Shown: positions 59,699-64,000 of the stretch, in pieces
Numbering within the stretch: position 1 is the first letter of the stretch
How the letters are laid out: every line of letters starts with the position of its first letter
Assembly: GCF_007860125.1 (NCBI RefSeq)
Contig: NZ_SJPW01000005.1
Coordinates: 246,065-310,064 of the forward strand
Source of the DNA: Rubripirellula tenax
Lineage (GTDB): Bacteria > Planctomycetota > Planctomycetia > Pirellulales > Pirellulaceae
Length of the DNA: 64,000 nucleotides
Direction: 5' to 3'
The notes under the pieces: generated by a model
Seen by the model: the letters and a program-made list of their open reading frames with translations, nothing else
Databases searched by the model: none
Told to the model about the DNA's origin: nothing
Program-made: the position numbers and the translations under genes

Positions 59699-60469
59699 TC
59701 ATTCGATCCTGATCCGAAACGCTTCCAAGTCCGCCAAGGTGTCGATACCGGGTGCGGCGTGCTCTGCCCGCGCGACAACAACTCGCTTTCCCGCCTCGAT
59801 CGCACGAAGCTGTTCCAGCTTTTCGGTCGCCTCCAAGAGACTGACGGACTGGCCCGAAAACCAATTCAAGAAGGCTCGGCGATAAGCGTATAGTCCGATA
59901 TGGTGCCAAAAGAGGGGCGGTTCAACGGCAAGAGAATCGGCGGTCACGCCATCGCGGACATGGGGCACCGAGGATCGGCTGAAGTACACTGCCCTGCCCT
60001 GCCCTGCCTCGTTCATTCCGGCCATCACGATCTTGACCTTCGCGGGGTCATCCAGCGAAGCGGCGTCGCGGATCGGAACACCGGCCGTCGAAAGATCGGC
60101 ATTCGCATCGTCGATCAAGCACCTTGCGACACGGTCGATGATCGCGGGATCGATCTCCGGTTCATCGCCTTGTACATTAACGAAAACGTCGACGTCGGGC
60201 ATCGCCGCGGCGACTTCTGCGATCCGATCGGTTCCGCTGGCGTGATCCACGCGAGTCATGAACCAACGCCCGCCGAACGACTCGACTTCATCAGCGATTC
60301 GAACATCGTCGACGGCAACGACGACGTTCTCGGCGACATCGGACCGCATTGCCGCTTCGTACGTGAACTGCAACACGGTTTTGCCAGCCACCCGGCGCAA
60401 CAGCTTTTCGGGCAACCGTGTCGATGCGAGTCGGGCGGGAATGACGATTTGACAGCGGGGTGCGGACAT
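59699..60469 (-). CDS. kdsB: 3-deoxy-manno-octulosonate cytidylyltransferase (256 aa)
   Basis: Activates Kdo with CTP for LPS core. Key motifs: PARLASTRLPEKLL near the N-terminus, FVNVQGDEPEIDP, and HHIGLYAYRRAFL. ATG at 60469 gives the usual length of about 250; the frame extends to 60733 but that part overlaps the divergent riboswitch and is rejected. GCCCT repeated three times at 59991-60008 lies inside the coding sequence. Divergent from the cobalamin riboswitch. Confidence 0.95.
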   Translation of the reverse strand: MSAPRCQIVIPARLASTRLPEKLLRRVAGKTVLQFTYEAAMRSDVAENVVVAVDDVRIADEVESFGGRWFMTRVDHASGTDRIAEVAAAMPDVDVFVNVQGDEPEIDPAIIDRVARCLIDDANADLSTAGVPIRDAASLDDPAKVKIVMAGMNEAGQGRAVYFSRSSVPHVRDGVTADSLAVEPPLFWHHIGLYAYRRAFLNWFSGQSVSLLEATEKLEQLRAIEAGKRVVVARAEHAAPGIDTLADLEAFRIRIE

Positions 60470-60589
60470 GGCGTGGCTACCGAAACGGGATCGTTGGACC
60501 AAAATCGAGGACCGAGTGACGTTAAATTTAGGGTTTTTGGGTTCGTTTGACACGCTGGCACCCCGTCGATAAACTCGCGACAACGATGC

Positions 60590-60810
60590 ACGGTGACGCT
60601 CGGCGGATTGCTCCGATCGAGCGTACACAGGGAACTTCGGTGAAATTCCGAGACGGCCCGGCCGCTGTAACTGATGTGGATGAGTTGTTCGATTTGAACA
60701 GTTGGCCCACCACCCCTTCATTCTGTTTGCCATTGGGAGACTCGAAAGAGCCCCCTCCCGAGAAGGCTGAAATGGGTGGGAACGTCAGGAGTCAGAAGAC
60801 CTACCGCGTT
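60590..60810 (+). promoter_or_regulatory. Cobalamin riboswitch
   Basis: Conserved blocks in order: AGGGAACTTCGGTGAAATTCC (60629-60649), then GACGGCC and GCTGTAAC, CCATTGGG (about 60730), CCCGAGAAGGCTGAAATG, and GGAGTCAGAAGACCTACC. They match the B12 riboswitch (RF00174), including the B12 box (GCTGTAAC is a variant of CUGUAA). CGGT near 60590 and ACCG near 60803 close P1. A GACACG/CGTGTC hairpin (60815-60849) follows. It precedes the pseudopilin-like gene by about 160 nt. Confidence 0.9.
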
Positions 60811-60972
60811 ATCGGACACGAAGTGACCTTCTTGGGTGAGGTCCGTGTCGAGAGCTGAGTTGACACGATGCCAACGCGCGGAATCCGAAATTCCGTTCGA
60901 GCTTGCGTTCGTTCGTTAAAATCCGTTGCGACGCCAATCGGCGCACGTATTGGAAAACACCGAGTCGATCCA

Positions 60973-61806
60973 ATGACCGCTTCCCCAACACGACGTAATG
61001 CGGATGCCTGCGCGTCCGTCATTCGAGCTCGAAAAGCGTTTACGTTGGTCGAGTTGTTGGTGGTGATTGCGATCGTTGGCGTTCTAGTCGGATTGCTGTT
61101 GCCGGCCGTGCAATTCGCGAGAGAGGCGGCTCGGCAGACGACTTGCCGAAATCACTTGAAGCAAATCGGTCTTGCGATACACGCCTACCACGGCACCCAC
61201 CGGGCACTGCCGGTTGGCTGCGTTGATTCGCGAGTGGTGAGTCGTTCGCTGCGTTCGAAGAACTATGCCTGGTCGGCGCTGCTGCTGCCGTTCATCGAAC
61301 AACAGCCACTGCACGAGTCCATCGATTTCGGTATCCCCTTCGATCACGCAAACAATGCCGACGCAGCATCGAAACAGCTAGCCATTTACCTTTGCCCGAC
61401 CGTCACGCCTCAATACTCCGTTCGTGGTCCGACGCACTATGGCGGGCTGTATGGCGAAACCTTGGTCGATCCGGCCAATGATGACGGCTTGTTTCTTTAC
61501 AACCGACGCTTGGCGTTCCGCGATTGCGGCGATGGACTCAGTCATACCATGGCGGTCAGCGAGGACGTGATCGGCCCCCATGGCGAGTGGATCAACGGCA
61601 ACAACATTTTTGTCCAATCGCACGGAATCAACGACGAAACGGCCTGGATATTCGACAACGAAATTCGATCACTTCATCCCGCCGGCGCGATGGCGCTGTT
61701 CATCGATGGGTCGGTCCACATCGTGAACGAATCGCTCGATCGCAAATTGCTTGGTGCGATGATCACGCGAAATGGCCACGAAGTATTGGAACAAGGCGAT
61801 CTGTAA
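60973..61806 (+). CDS. DUF1559 pseudopilin-like protein (277 aa)
   Basis: Type IV pilin-like N-terminus: ARKAFTLVELLVVIAIVGVL with F-T-L-V-E-L prepilin cleavage site, then LLLPAVQFAREAARQTTCRN and HLKQIGLAIHAYHGTHRALP, the DUF1559 signature. H-x-G/D-G-S-V segment near the end (MALFIDGSVHIVNESLD) is typical too. ATG at 60973 leaves a short leader; an earlier ATG at 60868 is possible. First gene downstream of the cobalamin riboswitch, hence probably B12-repressed. Confidence 0.9.
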   Translation: MTASPTRRNADACASVIRARKAFTLVELLVVIAIVGVLVGLLLPAVQFAREAARQTTCRNHLKQIGLAIHAYHGTHRALPVGCVDSRVVSRSLRSKNYAWSALLLPFIEQQPLHESIDFGIPFDHANNADAASKQLAIYLCPTVTPQYSVRGPTHYGGLYGETLVDPANDDGLFLYNRRLAFRDCGDGLSHTMAVSEDVIGPHGEWINGNNIFVQSHGINDETAWIFDNEIRSLHPAGAMALFIDGSVHIVNESLDRKLLGAMITRNGHEVLEQGDL

Positions 61807-61873
61807 CGAACGTGATTTTTGAAACAACTTGAATACAACCTAACTTGAACTCAACCCCACTTTGACGAACACC

Positions 61874-62782
61874 ATGAAGACACGACTCAATCCGGTTTCT
61901 AAGCTACTCCTCGCCCTGGCGTGCGTTTCACCAGCGGCTGCAAGTGCCGCAACCCTCGTCGACTTTGAATCACTGCCGATCGCGTTCGACGCCAACAACG
62001 TCAACGTCGGCCCCTTTGTGGATAATGTTTCTATCCAGCCGGGGATCTTCGGTGGCAACGACATCAGCAGCACGTTCAGCGCTGGTGGCGTCGCATTCAA
62101 CAACACCTTCAACGACGCCTTCGCATCGTTTCAAGGCTTCGCACTGTCACAGCGGGGCTTGAGTCAGTGGTCGAGCGGCAGCTTTGCCGAGTTCTTCAAT
62201 GGCAACGATACGGTCAGCGCGAACGGCATTGGCAATTTCGCGTCGAGTCGCTGGGTCGTTGCGTTCGGCGACTACTCGGGGCCCGACGATCCGCTTGCCA
62301 ACATCGCGTCGATCATGGAAGCACCCGCAAACTCGGTCTTCGATTCTCTTTATGTGAACAACACCCGGACGACCACTCACGTGTTGACGACCGGGAACTC
62401 GAGTGCCCGCGCTTTTGGAAGCATCAACCAGGACGAGAAATTCACGGCACGATTCATTGACCTGTCGCCGGGCTCGAACGGGTCGAACTTTGTGGAGGTC
62501 GAGCTCGCAAGTTTTGTGAATGCCACCAGCACGCTTTCGATCGTCGACGATTGGATGCGAGTGGACTTGAGCGGATTGGGTGGCGCCACCCGAATTGGTA
62601 TCGACTTCACATCGACCGACGAGGGTGCGTTCGGACTCAACACCCCCGCCTACGTCGCCGTAGACAACATATTGGTTGTGTCGGTTCCCGAACCTTCGAC
62701 ATGGTTGATGCTAGCCATGGGATGCGGAATGCTGGGATGGCGAATCAAACGTCGCCAAGAGAATCTGACAAAGTTGGTCTAG
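61874..62782 (+). CDS. DUF4465-like PEP-CTERM protein (302 aa)
   Basis: Signal peptide MKTRLNPVSKLLLALACVSP. The core has the DUF4465 layout: FSAGGVAFNNTFNDAFASFQ-GFALS, FDSLYVNNTRTTTHVLTTG, FVEVELASF, VDDWMRVDLSGLGGATRIGI and GAFGLNTPAYVAVDNI. The end is a PEP-CTERM sorting signal: VPEPSTW, hydrophobic helix, RIKRR. ATG at 61874 (a TTG four codons earlier rejected). 67 nt after the DUF1559 gene, so probably co-transcribed under the riboswitch. Surface location inferred. Confidence 0.88.
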   Translation: MKTRLNPVSKLLLALACVSPAAASAATLVDFESLPIAFDANNVNVGPFVDNVSIQPGIFGGNDISSTFSAGGVAFNNTFNDAFASFQGFALSQRGLSQWSSGSFAEFFNGNDTVSANGIGNFASSRWVVAFGDYSGPDDPLANIASIMEAPANSVFDSLYVNNTRTTTHVLTTGNSSARAFGSINQDEKFTARFIDLSPGSNGSNFVEVELASFVNATSTLSIVDDWMRVDLSGLGGATRIGIDFTSTDEGAFGLNTPAYVAVDNILVVSVPEPSTWLMLAMGCGMLGWRIKRRQENLTKLV

Positions 62783-62869
62783 AAGTCCAAATACCGGTCT
62801 CTGCAGACGGCGAGATTCCGCTAAATTGTCGCGGCGAAATTGCTCCGATCACTCTAGCCTCGCACGCTC

Positions 62870-64000
62870 ATGCCAACCGAATCCGCATTGCCACCGGGGA
62901 TGGAAAACATCTTCGCCGGCGCCCTGGTGATTTACCTTGTCGTCTTGTACGTCATCGGTTTTATCGCCCAGCGGCGCGTCAAGAACGTCGAAGACTTTGT
63001 CCTTGCCGGACGCCGGCTACCGACGTCGTTGGCAACCATCACGATCATCGCGACGTGGTTCGGCGCCGAGTCGTTGATGACGACGGCGGACGAAGTCGGC
63101 AACGAAGGGCTACGCAAAGCGATGCTTGATCCGATCGGGATCGCGCTATGTTTGTTTTTGGCGGGCCTGTTTGTGGCTGGCCCGATGTGGCGGATGGGTA
63201 TCTTGACGGTTCCCGATTTCTTTGGTCGCCGCTACGGCAAAACGGCCGAGGTCCTTTCGTCGCTGATCATCGTGCCCAGCTACTTTGGTTGGGTTGCGGC
63301 CCAGTTTGTGGCGCTGGCCCAATTGCTGGACGTATTCTTTGGCGTGCCCAAGGAATGGGGCATCATGGCGGTGGCGACGTTGGGAACCGGCTACACGCTG
63401 TTGGGCGGAATGTGGACGATCACGTGGACGGATGCGATCCAAATGAGTTTCATTTTGCTCGGCCTGATCTTGCTCGGCCATGCGATTTTGGTGCAACTGG
63501 GCGATGGCAGCATCTCGGCGGGCCTAACAGCCATGCAAAACGATATTCCGGCCGAGCGTTGGCGGATCGCCGACCCACCGACGTTCTGGCGAGACACGCT
63601 GACGGCGATCAGCGCGTTGGCGATCGGCGCGCTTGGCAACCTTCCGATGCAAGACTTGATGCAGCGGATCTTCTCGGCCAAAAGCGACCGTGTCGCCTCG
63701 CGAGCCTGCTTGTGGGCGTCCGCCGGTTACATACTGATGGGCATCCTGCCGGTGGGTGCTGGCATGGCGGCGCATTTACTGCTGCCGCAACAGGAAGGCG
63801 ACATGGACGGCGTCGTTTTGTTGATCGCAGGGAAACTGCTCAACCCGATGCTGTTGTTGGTGTTCTTCTTGGCGATCGTTTCGGCGGTCTTGTCAACGAT
63901 CGTCAGCGCGGTGATGGCACCGGCTGCGGTCATGGCCCACAACTTGGTGGAACCTGTGTGGCGCCGGTCGCAAACGATTCCGCCGTCCCAAGAAGGACTG
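62870..64000 (+). CDS. Sodium:solute symporter, SSS family (C-terminus cut by window end)
   Basis: ATG at 62870; open for 377 codons to the window end. Begins MPTESALPPGMENIFAGALV and has many hydrophobic helices. VEDFVLAGRRLPTSLA and ATWFGAESLMTTADEVGNEG are the SSS signature region of helices 1-2; GGMWTITWTDAIQM and LSTIVSAVMAP are further family blocks. 87 nt after the PEP-CTERM gene and co-directional. Substrate not deducible. Confidence 0.9.
   Translation, partial: MPTESALPPGMENIFAGALVIYLVVLYVIGFIAQRRVKNVEDFVLAGRRLPTSLATITIIATWFGAESLMTTADEVGNEGLRKAMLDPIGIALCLFLAGLFVAGPMWRMGILTVPDFFGRRYGKTAEVLSSLIIVPSYFGWVAAQFVALAQLLDVFFGVPKEWGIMAVATLGTGYTLLGGMWTITWTDAIQMSFILLGLILLGHAILVQLGDGSISAGLTAMQNDIPAERWRIADPPTFWRDTLTAISALAIGALGNLPMQDLMQRIFSAKSDRVASRACLWASAGYILMGILPVGAGMAAHLLLPQQEGDMDGVVLLIAGKLLNPMLLLVFFLAIVSAVLSTIVSAVMAPAAVMAHNLVEPVWRRSQTIPPSQEGL

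Noticed and set aside
59699-60733. Longer 344-aa kdsB frame
   Set aside because: The extra 88 residues run through the intergenic region and the divergent riboswitch. ATG at 60469 gives the normal enzyme length.
60547-60858. Plus-strand 103-codon frame
   Set aside because: It coincides with the cobalamin riboswitch, and the conserved bases follow RNA rather than codon rules.

Overview
The window looks like chromosomal DNA of a marine planctomycete of the Rhodopirellula / Rubripirellula type. Evidence: a DUF1559 pseudopilin-like protein, a PEP-CTERM protein, an LEPR-type N-terminus (LESRRLLAG) on a dockerin-bearing cyclophilin, a DUF1844 protein, a TPR/ExbB/ExbD/prenyltransferase-repeat operon, and kdsB (Kdo pathway, hence a Gram-negative-type envelope). 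This placement rests on family knowledge; no database was searched.

Positions 1-42624 are one huge integron cassette array. I count 78 attC sites (136-140 bp, two of about 207 bp), all in one orientation, separating 78 complete cassettes plus a partial one cut by the left edge; the array continues to the left. I number cassettes 1-78 from left to right. Every recognisable cassette gene is on the minus strand, so each gene is followed (to its left) by its own attC, and cassette 78, next to an attI-like junction at 42618-42640, is first in the array. In 77 of 78 cassettes the heptamer at one end is the exact complement of the heptamer at the other end. Seven cassettes (18, 19, 30, 34, 43, 54, 61) have no convincing minus-strand gene; four of these are copies of one 339-bp unit. 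The other cassettes encode small proteins, mostly uncharacterised. Recognisable ones include zinc ribbons, S1-like RNA-binding domains, an FKBP isomerase, a dual-specificity-type phosphatase, a VOC protein, an M50-like membrane protease, CbrC-like and DMP19-like proteins, TPR, lipoproteins and small membrane proteins. Starts usually lie within 10-40 nt of the cassette edge, so most genes carry no promoter of their own and must be read from elsewhere.

Positions 42916-44388 encode a tyrosine recombinase with all catalytic residues. It is transcribed toward the array, in the same direction as the cassettes, lacks the extra segment typical of IntI, and has a C-terminal extension of about 150 residues. 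It is the obvious candidate for the array integrase, but an atypical one. Its upstream region 44389-44733 holds a good ribosome binding site and little else recognisable.

Positions 44734-52231 (minus) are a four-gene envelope operon: large TPR protein, ExbB/TolQ, ExbD/TolR, and a membrane-anchored protein with a terpenoid-cyclase-type repeat domain. Divergent from it is an NAD-dependent epimerase and a DinB-family protein (52573-54168, plus), separated by a strong hairpin. Then on the minus strand come a channel-like membrane protein, a DUF1844 protein, CTP synthase (pyrG), a secreted cyclophilin with dockerin, and kdsB.

Positions 60590-60810 (plus) hold a cobalamin riboswitch. Downstream and co-directional are a DUF1559 pseudopilin-like protein, a DUF4465-like PEP-CTERM protein and a sodium:solute symporter truncated by the window end. 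This suggests a B12-responsive surface module and, with the atypical integron, is the most interesting part of the window.
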